A stretch of DNA of 64,000 bases, from the NCBI GenBank assembly GCA_964628285.1, contig CAZVNP010000002.1, positions 1 through 64,000 on the forward strand, in the 5' to 3' direction. Position numbers and translations under genes: made by a program. Positions 44,455-53,837 of the stretch are shown here, one piece after another; the first letter of the stretch is position 1, and every line of letters starts with the position of its first letter. This DNA comes from JAPLDP01 sp964628285. Its GTDB lineage: Bacteria; Bacteroidota; Bacteroidia; Bacteroidales; JAGONC01. The notes beneath the pieces are model-generated. The model did not search any database. It was given only the letters and a program-made list of their open reading frames with translations, and was not told the DNA's origin.

Positions 44455-45303
44455 CTAAGCTATCGACTGCAGGTATTCCTTGGAATGGATGCTGAGAACA
44501 GGTATGGGAGAATGATTGACCATTTGCTGGGCATAGGCTCCCAGCCACAGGTTCTTGGTGGTTTTCTCCTGTTCGGTCATGATCGCGATGAGGTTGGCAT
44601 CCACCTTCAGCGCATATTCAATCGTTTTATCCGTCAGATTATCGGCTTCCGCAGCTTCCACCTGATGGTCTATCTCATTCTCTTTCAGGTACTCCTTTAC
44701 CTGTTTGGTGTACTCATCCACATTGCGTCTGACGGCATCCACCTGCGTGGAATAAAGGGTAAGGATGTGCATCCTGGCATTGAAGTATTTGGCTATCAAA
44801 GCAGTGAACGGCACTTTCTGCCGTGTCTCGGGGGTGCTGTCGATGGGAACGACTATTTTGGTCAGATTCCTGTCGATATTCACACCGCCCCTGATGGTGA
44901 TAACGGGGCAGAAAGAAGCGGAGACGATTTTCTGGGCGTTGCTGCCGATCCAGAATTCCTCGAAGCCTGAAGAGCCATGGGTGCCGGCGACGACCAGGAA
45001 GGCATCATCTTCCCTGGCCTGGCTCACGATTTCACGGTACACTTTCCCTTCCCGCACGACATAGCTTATTTTATTGTGACCCATCCTGGCCTGGTATATG
45101 GCCACCATCTCTTCAAAATACTTTCTGGCCTCGGCAATGGCCTGATCATGATCTTTTAATGTGACATCTCTCTCCTGCGTTCCTTTATTGACCCAGACCA
45201 TTTTAAGGTCTGCCTCCGCCTTCTGGGCAATGCTGATGGCATGCTCCAAAGCGTTGATGGAACAATCGGAAAAATCAATAGCGACAACAATTTCTTTTTT
45301 CAT
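44455..45303 (-). CDS. Universal stress protein with two USP domains (paralogue)
   Basis: A 282-residue tandem USP protein, paralogous to 43161-44006 on the opposite strand. It begins EIVVAIDFSDCSINALEHAI, has the first-domain ATP motif VVAGTHGSSGFEEFWIGSNA, and ends LWLGAYAQQMVNHSPIPVLS. The second domain appears to lack the ATP motif. It is in the same direction as fbaA, 24 bases downstream of it, so possibly co-transcribed with glycolysis. Confidence 0.88.
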   Translation of the reverse strand: MKKEIVVAIDFSDCSINALEHAISIAQKAEADLKMVWVNKGTQERDVTLKDHDQAIAEARKYFEEMVAIYQARMGHNKISYVVREGKVYREIVSQAREDDAFLVVAGTHGSSGFEEFWIGSNAQKIVSASFCPVITIRGGVNIDRNLTKIVVPIDSTPETRQKVPFTALIAKYFNARMHILTLYSTQVDAVRRNVDEYTKQVKEYLKENEIDHQVEAAEADNLTDKTIEYALKVDANLIAIMTEQEKTTKNLWLGAYAQQMVNHSPIPVLSIHSKEYLQSIA

Positions 45304-45327
45304 AAAGGGGAGGATTAAATTCTCATG

Positions 45328-46401
45328 TTAATTCCTGTTGATGGCATTGAGATCATGGAAAGCCTGCTTTAACCGGGCCACCATTGATTTCTCACCTTCG
45401 CGCAGCCACTTGCGCGGGTCATAATATTTCTTGTTGGGCTTATCATCACCTTCAGGATTTCCAACCTGGTCCTGGAGATAATCCTTGTATTTTCCGTAGT
45501 AATTCCTGACGCCGTCCCAGAAAGCCCATTGGGTGTCGGTATCGATGTTCATTTTGACGACGCCGTACGATATGGCTTCCTTTATCTTTTCAGGTTCCGA
45601 GCCCGAGCCGCCGTGAAAGACAAAATTCACCGGATTGGGCTCAGTGTGTAATTTCTCCTGTATGTATACCTGGGAGTTATGCAGTATGATGGGCTCCAGC
45701 TTGACGTTGCCCGGCTTGTACACGCCATGGACATTGCCAAAGGCCGCCGCGATGTTGAAGTTGGGGCTGACCTTCATCAGTTCCTCATAGGCATAAGCCA
45801 CATGCTCGGGTTGAGTATACAGCCTGGCGCTGGCGATGCCGGAATGATCCACGCCTTCCTCTTCACCGCCGGTGATGCCGAGCTCTATCTCGAGGGTCAT
45901 GCCCATTTTGCTCATTCTCTCCAGGTACCTTTTGCATGTTTCGATGTTCTCTTTCAGAGGCTCTTCGGAGAGGTCGAGCATATGTGAGCTGAACAGCGAC
46001 TTACGGTAACGTCTGAAATATTTCTCACCGTAATCGAGCAATCCGTCGACCCAGGGCAGCAGTTTGCGTGCGGCATGGTCGGTATGTATGATGACGGGGA
46101 CGCCATAGTATTCAGCCATCATATGGATGTGGTTGGCGCCGGCGATGGTGCCGGCGACGATGGCCCTGTTGTCGGAAAGCCCCTGACCGGCCATGAAACC
46201 CCCGCCGCCATGCGAGAATTGTATGATGACCGGCGAGTTGACTTCACGGGCGGCTTCCAAAATCGCGTTGATCGAATCGGAACCTACGACATTGACACCC
46301 GGCAAGGCAAACTGATTCACCTTGGCGATACGGAATATTTCACGGACATCCTGGCCTGTTACCACTCCCGGCCTCACTTTACTTAAAATATTTTCTGCCA
46401 T
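45328..46401 (-). CDS. fbaA: Class II fructose-bisphosphate aldolase
   Basis: A 357-residue zinc-dependent aldolase of the long class IIA type. Zinc ligands are visible in VIIHTDHAARKLLPW (His near residue 110) and VFHGGSGSEPEKI (near 270), with NMDTDTQWAFW-like substrate residues (NIDTDTQWAFW). It cleaves fructose-1,6-bisphosphate to dihydroxyacetone phosphate and glyceraldehyde-3-phosphate. Own promoter at 46438-46445. Confidence 0.95.
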   Translation of the reverse strand: MAENILSKVRPGVVTGQDVREIFRIAKVNQFALPGVNVVGSDSINAILEAAREVNSPVIIQFSHGGGGFMAGQGLSDNRAIVAGTIAGANHIHMMAEYYGVPVIIHTDHAARKLLPWVDGLLDYGEKYFRRYRKSLFSSHMLDLSEEPLKENIETCKRYLERMSKMGMTLEIELGITGGEEEGVDHSGIASARLYTQPEHVAYAYEELMKVSPNFNIAAAFGNVHGVYKPGNVKLEPIILHNSQVYIQEKLHTEPNPVNFVFHGGSGSEPEKIKEAISYGVVKMNIDTDTQWAFWDGVRNYYGKYKDYLQDQVGNPEGDDKPNKKYYDPRKWLREGEKSMVARLKQAFHDLNAINRN

Positions 46402-46437
46402 AACGTTAGATTAAAATTTCATGCTCCATCTTCACTG

Positions 46438-46445
46438 CAAAAATA
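46438..46445 (-). promoter_or_regulatory. -7 element of fbaA
   Basis: TATTTTTG on the minus strand, 36 bases before the fbaA ATG. Confidence 0.45.
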
Positions 46446-46505
46446 GTAATTTCCCGTAATAAATATTGTCATATCTTTGCATTCTTCTATCACTCAGATG
46501 ATCAT

Positions 46506-46579
46506 GGTCCCGTAGTTCAACTGGATAGAATATCAGATTCCGGTTCTGAGGGTTGGGGGTTCGAGTCCCTCCGGGATCA
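46506..46579 (+). tRNA. tRNA-Arg (CCG)
   Basis: 74-base cloverleaf: acceptor GGTCCCG/CGGGATC with one G-U pair, anticodon stem TCAGA/TCTGA, loop TTCCGGT with anticodon CCG, T-arm GGGGG-TTCGAGT-CCCTC, discriminator A. CCA is not encoded. It marks the left edge of the accessory half of the window. Confidence 0.93.
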
Positions 46580-46938
46580 CAAAGATTTAGCGATAGCTGA
46601 TATTTGATATTTGATTTATTTTTGATGTTATATATCAGATATCAGATTTCGGCCATCGGCAATCGTGCAATCTACCCACCCGGCTTCCTCTGGTTTTTTC
46701 AGATCAAATTTCAGGATTTAAAGATGACGATCGTATGATCCGTTTTTTTAATCATACTTTAAATATAAACCATGAATAAGGTGTTTTGTTTGGTTCAGGG
46801 TGGGAAAACCGGCCGGCGGCAGCGGAGCCCTGAGGTTCATACCTGTGATTTGCTTTTGCCTGTTTTAATCATTATATTTACGCGCCTGATTTTAAAAAAG
46901 ATACAGGCAGTGCCCAAATCAATTCAAACCCAAAAACC
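46580..46938. other. Spacer with TGATATTT repeats
   Basis: 359 bases between tRNA-Arg and the broken FG-GAP gene. TGATATTTGATATTTGAT-type repeats lie at 46599-46650. A weak -7-like TATATTTA at 46873-46880 differs from TAnnTTTG only in the last base. No gene is seen. Confidence 0.45.
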
Positions 46939-49900
46939 ATAAGAAAGCTCTTACTGATTCCGCTGCTTGCTGCCGGCATGGCCAGCGCCCAGGTGCCTGC
47001 CATTACCGGCATTTCGCCGCTGAGCGGTGCACCAGGTGCGACAGTCACCATTTCAGGGCAGAATTTCGACTCTGAGGCCGCTAAGAATGTTGTGCTCGTT
47101 GGATCACTGAGAGCGGGCATCCTTGAGGCTTCCGTCAATCTATTGAAAGTACTGGTTCCGGCCGGATGCAGCGCAGGTTACATAACCGTTACCACGAATG
47201 GTTTGACCGCGCGTTCCCAGGATCTTTTTATCCCTCAGTTCGTCAATTCCGGAGTTTTTAATGCCGCTTCCTTTACCCGACCGGAGGCCGTATTCAGCAT
47301 CATGCCGGAATACACGGAGATCATCAAAGCAGCGGATATTGACATGGACGGATGGCCCGACATCCTGGTTGCCTCAACCTATCTGCAGGTGTTCCTGAAC
47401 TTGCATAACGGCCGCTTTTCAGAGGCGGTGAGTTTTGGATTAAGCCCGTATAACAGCGGTTGCCTCGTCGATGATTTCAACATGGACGGGGCAATCGACC
47501 TTGTTTTTATCGATTTTATCGAGAAAAAACTGAGGTTCTTTATAAACACCGGCAGTCCCGGAACGGTCTCCTTTGAAACCACCGCAATATCTTAGGCGGT
47601 GATGTGCAACAAGATGGCTTCGGGCGACCTTGACAGCGACGGCAAGCCCGACCTGGTGATAACGGATAACAGCACCACCGATGTGGCTATTACGATCTGG
47701 CGAAACACAAGTACCGTGGACCAAATCAGTTTCACAGGTGCCGGCCTTTTCGGGGCTTTTGGCGACGTGGCCCCGGTGGACCTTGCCATCGGTGATCTGG
47801 ACGGAGATAATGTCCAGGACCTCCTTGTCGGCATGCCGGATAAAATAGTAGCTGGGAGAAATAATACTCCCGGCGGGATCAACCTGACGGAAATGACCGT
47901 TGTCACTAATTTCATGGGACAGACATATACCCGGATCGAAAACATGAAGCTTTTCGATTTGAATGCCGACCACAAGAAAGATATCATAGCCGGCATCCCG
48001 CATCTTTTATCTTATCAAAACTTCAGTATCCCGGGCTTTATGGATTTCAGGCTGGCAGACACCCTGGGCATCCCGCCATACGACTCTCATCTTGAGGAAT
48101 TTAACGGTGACGGCCTTATAGACATTGCAGCTATGGAACTGTATCATCTTTATTTGTTTCCGAATAAATCAACCCTTTCGGATATCAGCTATTACCGCTC
48201 ACCGGCGGACTTCATTTATCAATATTACAGTACTGTTCCTGCTTTGAAAAACACGGCTACCGGAGATTTTGACCTGGACGGCAAGGTGGATATTGCCATG
48301 ATCGATCATAATTCATGGAGCGTCGATATATTATGGAATCAGACCCCGGATGGCCTGTACCAAAAACCCCTCATAACCGCACTTTCCGAATATTCGGGTA
48401 AGCCCGGCGATACCATAACGGTCACAGGTGAAAATTTCGATCCCATGATCTTCAAAAATAAAGTTTTCTTTGAAGGAACAGGGGCTACGGTCATCGGAGG
48501 ATCCAAGGGTTCATTGTCGGTGATTGTCCCGACTACCCCGCTTTACGGGCCGGTCAGCGTCATGGCTCACGGACTGGTCGGAAGATCAGCAAAGTGGTTC
48601 TCCGAATGGAAAGGAGGAAAATTCTCCGTTAACGCCGGTACATTCACATTGGAACAAACCATGAGCCTTCCGATGCAGGGTATAAATCATGAAATGGCGG
48701 ATATGGACGGGGACCAGAAAGTCGATTTCGCAGTGCTGCAATGCAATGGAAGTACCGGCTATGTTATTGTCGGACGGAATAAAGGAACGGCAGGGACCAT
48801 CGACTTCGCATTGGCGACATTTCTCACAATGGGCCTGACCAATAATGTGCATCTGACCGACCTCGATAATGACGGAAGTTGCGATTTTATCTCCGGTTCT
48901 GACTCGGAGAACAATACGCTCATTGCCCTGGAAAAGAATATATCAGATCCCGGACTGGTCGCTTTCGATGAGGATAATATAGGATATATCTCCTGTCCGC
49001 ATTGTCTGCAACTGCGCGAAGCTGCTTTCGGCGACCTGAATAATGACGGAAAGGATGAAATAGCGGCGGTCAGTGAAAAATCGAATTCGTTGTCATTATT
49101 CCGGAACAGGACTAACGGCCAGGATCTGGACTTTGAACTTCAAATCCAATACAGCACAGGAAATACTCCCGTGGATGTGGCCATTGCCGAGATCAGCGGG
49201 GATGATCACCCGGATGTGGTGGTGATTAATAAAAAGGATTATACCGTGCAGGTTTATCAGAATACGTCAACGGGCACGAACCTGTCCCTTGGGATGCTCA
49301 TGACCCTGCGGGGGATTGGATCGCCATACTATCCTATGGATTTGGTTATTGCCGACATGGACGGGGACGGAAGGAATGACATTATCGTGTCAGCTCATGA
49401 CCAGGCTTTTTTGATTTACCTCAATGATTCGCATGATAACCTGATCAGTTTCTCTTCGCTCAATGTCCTGTACATGGTCGACAACGGCCAGCCGGTAAGT
49501 ATCGATATTGCAGATATTATCGGTGACCTGAAGCCGGATATCACGGTTTCGGACAGCCGTGTGGATAAAAAATCCCTTGTGGTCATCGAAAACTACAGCA
49601 TCCCGGGGCAGGTTCGGCTTGGGAATCCCATTTGCTACGGGGAGATAAACAACAACACCACCGCCGCCAGGGTCAGCGACCTGAACCAGGACGGAATCCC
49701 TGATGCGCTTGTCACCGGTTATTACGGGAACCTGTTCTTCTTTGTCAATCATGGCACCGGCGACCCGTACAATGAAACCAACCTTCACACGGTTGAGACA
49801 GGAACGAACATCGTCACTTCGACAGGCAATGCCGTCGTCATAGGGACCGCTATTGATGAGACTCCGGCGAGTACGGCCGTTGCGGTTTATCCGAATCCGG

Positions 49901-50127
49901 CTTCGGACAGGATAACGGTATCATTCAATGACCGCCGGCCCGGAAAAGTCACGGTCAGGTTGCTGAATATGTTGGGGGAAGCCGTTTATGAATCCATTGA
50001 AGACTTAAGGCTTTCAGGGGAAACCCAATTGATCATCCCGGTAAAGGATATCATCTCACGCGGGATACATGTGCTCGAGATGATCACGGATGAAACTATT
50101 TATTGCAGGAAGGTAATTATTGAGTGA
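46939..50127 (+). pseudogene. Broken T9SS-secreted FG-GAP/IPT protein
   Basis: One reading frame of about 1063 codons interrupted by a single in-frame TAG (47593-47595). The intact signal peptide RKLLLIPLLAAGMASAQ begins at 46942, but the codon where its ATG should be is ATA (46939-46941), so both a start and a stop mutation are present. The protein has an IPT/TIG domain (ITGISPLSGAPGATVTISG), about a dozen FG-GAP/VCBS repeats (DLDSDGKPDLVITD, DMDGDGRNDIIVSA), a second IPT domain (GKPGDTITVTGENFDP), and a C-terminal type IX sorting domain (VAVYPNPASDRITVSF). It would be a surface-attached seven-bladed propeller protein. An ATG at 46978 could give a signal-less fragment only. Confidence 0.8.
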
Positions 50128-50240
50128 ACGAAGTTGGTGTACTTCTTTTATTGCGTCGTTGAAGGCATTGCTAAGGCGTTTAATTTAAATGAGAGAAGTG
50201 ACCATTTACACATCACCCCGCTGTCTGAAAACTCCAGAGA

Positions 50241-50309
50241 AATATGACGGGATTTATTTTAAGCGGGTGTTCATTCCGGGAACCGTATGTTAAATGCACG
50301 CCTAATTAT
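50241..50309 (+). repeat. Dispersed repeat, copy A (divergent)
   Basis: A divergent copy of a repeat with a left block GGGATTTAT...AAGCGGG and a right block AAATGCACGCCTAATTAT. Other copies are at 52348, 54650 and 60028. Confidence 0.55.
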
Positions 50310-50328
50310 TTGGTGTGCTATTTTTTTG

Positions 50329-50945
50329 TTATTGTTCAATGCCAAGAATTAAAAGAGGCACAGGTGGATTATTTCTTCCATGTCTTAAAATGTTATATAT
50401 CTCACCTTCATAATATGCTACTCCGCTACTCATGTTTGATTGCATTTTTTTAGTCGGGAGTATCTCAATGCCAAGGTTGATGACCCCACCTGAGTAAAAG
50501 AGTAAATGTTTTACAAATAAATCAAAAGCAACAAAAGCATATTTGCCAAATTGTACCTCTACTGCAATTTGATCTTTAACAAAATCAGTTTGTTTATATG
50601 ATGATACAGGTTCAATGATCCCTTTTGATATTAAAAAATCCTTTTGTTCGTTGTAAGGCAATGATATAAGCTCTTGTAATATTTTTTGATCAGTGGTTAT
50701 GAAATACTTGTATCTGCTTTCTGTCCATCCGAGTTTATTGAATTTTTTCTCAAATGTTTTATTTAATCCAATTGGGCTATAAAGCATAGCGCCAGTCATT
50801 GTCTTTTCTTTACTCTCTTTGGTTAAAAGAGTTTTTTTGCATCAATACTTTCAATTACTCCAGTTATCTCGTTATTGAGATCATTATGATGAACAATGAG
50901 ATATTCTTCACCGTTTAGATGTGAATATTTTTGGGCTATTCTCAT
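50329..50945 (-). pseudogene. BglII/BstYI-type restriction endonuclease, frameshifted
   Basis: The frame from ATG 50945 (MRIAQKYSHLNGEEYLIVHH) runs 40 codons and stops at 50823-50825. Reading continues in the next frame as KESKEKTMTGAMLYSPIGLN and runs to 50329. One extra base in the A7 run (T7 at 50832-50838 on the plus strand) would restore about 205 residues, close to BstYI (203). The catalytic-like segment VEVQFGKYAFVAFDLFVKH and the flanking methyltransferase support a BglII/BstYI family call, with a site such as AGATCT or RGATCY. The start overlaps the methyltransferase end by 38 bases. A sequencing indel would make this an intact gene. Confidence 0.78.
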
Positions 50946-51915
50946 ATTTCTTCTTTGGTTCTAATGGTATATCTAGTTGTACTTGATTCTGTTGCCATTC
51001 TTTTGGAACCTGGGACACCATTTCTTTTCCTGAGGGCACATGGATTGGTTTGTTTATTGGACGAATTTTTAAATTTCCTTCAGTGAAATCTTTAATTCTT
51101 TTCCTTGCTATTTTACAGTAATTCTCTTCCTTTTCTATACCGATAGCATTTCTATTATTTTTAATTGCTGCAATAACAGTCGAGCCAACACCAGCAAAAG
51201 GATCAAGAACCCAACTACTTTCATCTGTTAAAGCAAGGACACATCTTTCAACAAGTTCAATAGGGAATTGACATTGATGAATTGTTTTTTCTGGGTGGTT
51301 TGATTTGACATTTGGAATATTCCATATCTCCAAATCCCAATCATTTTTTAAAACCTCCCAAATATCGCCTGGATTCTTACCAAGTGGATTACCTGAAGGG
51401 AGTCCCTTTTTTGGTCCTTTGAAATGTAATTTGCCAGGATATATTGAGGGGATTCTTACATTATCAAGGTTGAAAATGTAATTATCTGTTTTACTGAACC
51501 AAAGAATTGTCTCATATCTTCCAGAGAATCTATTGCTTGCATGAAGACCATGTCCAAAATGCCAAATTATTCTATTTCGTAATTTTAAGCCATACTTTTT
51601 AAATATCTGATAGTAAAAAATATCTAAAGGAAAGATTTCTCCTTTGTCTACATAATTTCCAACCTGCCAACATAGATTACCCTTATCAGAAAGGGTTCTT
51701 ACTAGTTCATCTATAATTTCTTCCTGTGTTGCGAGGTATTTTTCTATGCTAGTTTTTGTTTCATAAGACTTACCCACATTGTAGGGTGGAGAAGTAATAA
51801 TTAAGTCAAATTTGCCATCTTCCGTCTTCTTTAAGACTCTCAAGCAATCGCCTTTAATTATTTGATAATCTATATTTGAACTTATATATTCAAATAATGG
51901 TTCCTTACTCTTCAT
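50908..51915 (-). CDS. DNA (cytosine-N4/adenine-N6) methyltransferase of the BglII-type system
   Basis: A 335-residue amino-methyltransferase of the beta class: catalytic motif IV TSPPYNVGKSYETK comes first (near residue 41), and the SAM-binding motif I DPFAGVGSTVIAAI is near residue 245. SPPY is typical of N4-cytosine methylation. It pairs with the overlapping BglII/BstYI-type nuclease gene, so it should protect a GATC-containing site. All motifs look intact, unlike the nuclease. A -7 box lies at 51938-51945. Confidence 0.87.
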   Translation of the reverse strand: MKSKEPLFEYISSNIDYQIIKGDCLRVLKKTEDGKFDLIITSPPYNVGKSYETKTSIEKYLATQEEIIDELVRTLSDKGNLCWQVGNYVDKGEIFPLDIFYYQIFKKYGLKLRNRIIWHFGHGLHASNRFSGRYETILWFSKTDNYIFNLDNVRIPSIYPGKLHFKGPKKGLPSGNPLGKNPGDIWEVLKNDWDLEIWNIPNVKSNHPEKTIHQCQFPIELVERCVLALTDESSWVLDPFAGVGSTVIAAIKNNRNAIGIEKEENYCKIARKRIKDFTEGNLKIRPINKPIHVPSGKEMVSQVPKEWQQNQVQLDIPLEPKKKYENSPKIFTSKR

Positions 51916-51937
51916 TTCACAGACTTTTTTTCATCTT

Positions 51938-51945
51938 CAAATGTA
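51938..51945 (-). promoter_or_regulatory. -7 element of the methyltransferase gene
   Basis: TACATTTG on the minus strand, 22 bases before ATG 51915. Confidence 0.5.
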
Positions 51946-52127
51946 ACTATTGTATAAGTCATTTGTGTCTTATCTTACGAAAAGTTTTTCACTATTTTTT
52001 AATATTTCTAATTTTGGCTCGCGTTGCATCTAATTTCTTTAAAGTCATTATAGACCTGTTTGATATGATCTAAGCTCTCCGGACGGTTTTTCATTTAATT
52101 TTAAGTGTATCTGTTGAAAAGAGGTGA

Positions 52128-52300
52128 GTCAGTATCACCGGAATATCCACTAAAAGAGAGTGTTGAATCCGGAGGCTGTCCTTCCACGTGCATAAGTTCC
52201 ATTGGATGTTTTTGGATCATTCAAAAATTATAGCAACCCATATCATAATAAATAATTTTTCCTGCCATACCTGAATGGGGGTCAGTATCACAGGAATATC
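52128..52300. repeat. Pair of 20-base direct repeats
   Basis: GTCAGTATCACCGGAATATC at 52128-52147 and a copy with one mismatch at 52281-52300. Such GTCAGT...GGAATATC motifs resemble end repeats of IS21-type elements in Bacteroidota; no transposase remnant is nearby. Confidence 0.5.
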
Positions 52301-52347
52301 TTTTTAAAGTTGAATTGAAAAAATTATCCTGGCAATTAAATCCATGG

Positions 52348-52430
52348 AAATATTCCGGGATTTATGTCAACCGGGCGTTTACTGATAAATCTTGACAAGC
52401 TACTCTGAGTACTGCATGCCAAATGAACGG
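52348..52430 (+). repeat. Dispersed repeat, copy B
   Basis: Shares about 31 identical bases with copy D (left block starting AATATTCCGGGATTTATG) and the right block CCAAATGAACG. Confidence 0.65.
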
Positions 52431-52445
52431 TGCGGGATCTGGTGT

Positions 52446-52795
52446 TTATTCTTCGAGGTGCAAAATATGTTCTAATTGCTTTTTATTTTCAGGTAAATAG
52501 TTGGAGGCCACATCCCAGATTATCTGATAATCAACGCCAAAATATTCATGTGACACTTTATTCCTGAGTAAATACATTTCGGCCCAGGGACCTCCGGGTA
52601 TTTTATCTTTATCTCATCGGGCAGGTTTCTGGCAGCTTCACCAATTATTTCAAAATTACGGACAACTGCATCCACAGTCTTATAATCTTTCATAAAGCTG
52701 TTAAATGAGTGACCTTCAATATATTCAGCGATACGATTCATTGCTAAAAGAAGGTCCTCAAGGTACATTCGATATGTCCTGTCTTCCTTTTTCAA
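52446..52795 (-). pseudogene. HepT-like RNase toxin, frameshifted before its active site
   Basis: Residues 1-70 from ATG 52795 match HepT (MKKEDRTYRMYLEDLLLAMN...NFEIIGEAARNLP). The frame then changes near 52586. In the next frame the rest of HepT continues, with the Rx4HxY motif RNKVSHEY and an end at 52446 (HILHLEE). One missing base at the CCC-TGG junction explains it. HepT is the HEPN toxin that MntA inactivates by AMPylation. As written, the product lacks its catalytic motif. It directly follows mntA. Confidence 0.8.
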
Positions 52796-52796
52796 A

Positions 52797-53087
52797 TTAT
52801 ACGTAAATAGTTTGTTTTAGAATACTGTCTTTTATTTGTTCTTTTAAGGCATTCTTTGTTACGAGGTCAATTTTCCTGTTAAAGACCTTTTCAAGATATA
52901 ATTCAAGGGAAAAGAACTCCCATCCAATAGGCCTTTCAAGCTCAACGATTAAATCAATATCGCTTTCTTCAGTAAATGATTCGTCTGAAAAAGAGCCAAA
53001 CAGTCCAATCTCTTTTACGGCATATTCCTTACGGAGAGTTGGTTTTAACTCTTTTAACTTCAATAATATATCCCCTTTTGTAATCAT
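52797..53087 (-). CDS. mntA: MntA-type nucleotidyltransferase antitoxin
   Basis: A 96-residue MNT-domain protein. The signature GSX10DXD is complete: GSFSDESFTEESDID; a third acidic residue lies in RKIDLVTK. It belongs to the HepT-MntA toxin-antitoxin family, in which MntA AMPylates HepT. It precedes hepT by one base. The antitoxin seems intact while its toxin is frameshifted. Confidence 0.85.
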   Translation of the reverse strand: MITKGDILLKLKELKPTLRKEYAVKEIGLFGSFSDESFTEESDIDLIVELERPIGWEFFSLELYLEKVFNRKIDLVTKNALKEQIKDSILKQTIYV

Positions 53088-53247
53088 TTGTCATAGATAG
53101 TATTTTTTTAAGATCAACAAGAGGTGTCCTTCATTTGTATTGGGCATGATTAATTAGGATTTAAGCTGTATATTACAATAAAAATGAATATTGAGTAGTA
53201 TTAAATGTTTTCCGCAGATAAATCCGGGTTGCATGAAGCCGTACTTA

Positions 53248-53577
53248 TTATGGGCCGGTTTTCTTTCTCGCTTCTCCGTCAATGAAGTTGTTATAGTCTT
53301 TAAAAAACTCTGTTTCAAGTTGATTTAAAATTTGTTGACAAACATATTGGTCATCATTTGGATTAATCCCTTCTTTTTCTGTTAAACCTTGAACTCGTGT
53401 TTGGAAGAACTTGTTTTTTTCAATAGTCTTTTTTGCACCATCAACAGAAACTTCTGCCTTATAGCTTAACAAGTATAGAGATTGGCCTTCAACTAATGAA
53501 TAATTTAGTTTATTGAAGTGTCGTTCTCCGAAACGGGATTCCCTTTTCCAATTATTGAGAAGTTCCTCTATTGTCAT
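53248..53577 (-). CDS. Hypothetical protein
   Basis: A 109-residue, hydrophilic, lysine- and glutamate-rich protein without signal peptide. The sequence (LNNWKRESRFGERHFNKLNY) is not one I recognise. Its end lies next to a 25-base motif related to one at 63627. It may form a unit with the small repeat protein upstream, 50 bases away on the same strand. Confidence 0.5.
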   Translation of the reverse strand: MTIEELLNNWKRESRFGERHFNKLNYSLVEGQSLYLLSYKAEVSVDGAKKTIEKNKFFQTRVQGLTEKEGINPNDDQYVCQQILNQLETEFFKDYNNFIDGEARKKTGP

Positions 53578-53627
53578 AATGTTAAGTATTTTAAATGGGG
53601 CTGAGTATTTTTACAGCCCCCATTATT

Positions 53628-53837
53628 TTACTTTGGAAAATTTTTTCTTAGAATTTTGATATCAGCCTGTAATTCATATTTTACAATGAATACTTTGCAG
53701 TCTGCTTGACTTTCGTAATTCACTAATTTCCCACCAGCGATTATTTGATGATTTCTTTGCTGATTTTCATAATCAACAAAACAAACCTTATAATCTGCTT
53801 GACTTTCATATTTAACGATAAAAACTTTTGCTGCCAT
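53628..53837 (-). CDS. Small protein with YxSQAD-type repeats
   Basis: A 69-residue protein starting MAAKVFIVKYESQAD. It consists of short repeated strands with a Y-E-x-Q-A-D core (KYESQADYKV, DYENQQRN, NYESQADCKV, KYELQADIKI), resembling the conserved DUF6150-type small proteins. The frame continues upstream to 53966 but the extension looks non-coding and ATG 53837 starts the repeats. The function is unknown. Confidence 0.6.
   Translation of the reverse strand: MAAKVFIVKYESQADYKVCFVDYENQQRNHQIIAGGKLVNYESQADCKVFIVKYELQADIKILRKNFPK

Larger units (their letters stand above)
51916..52445. other. Repeat-bearing intergenic region
   Basis: 530 AT-rich bases without a gene between the methyltransferase and hepT. 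It carries two 20-base direct repeats (52128-52147 and 52281-52300) and copy B of the dispersed repeat. Confidence 0.5.
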
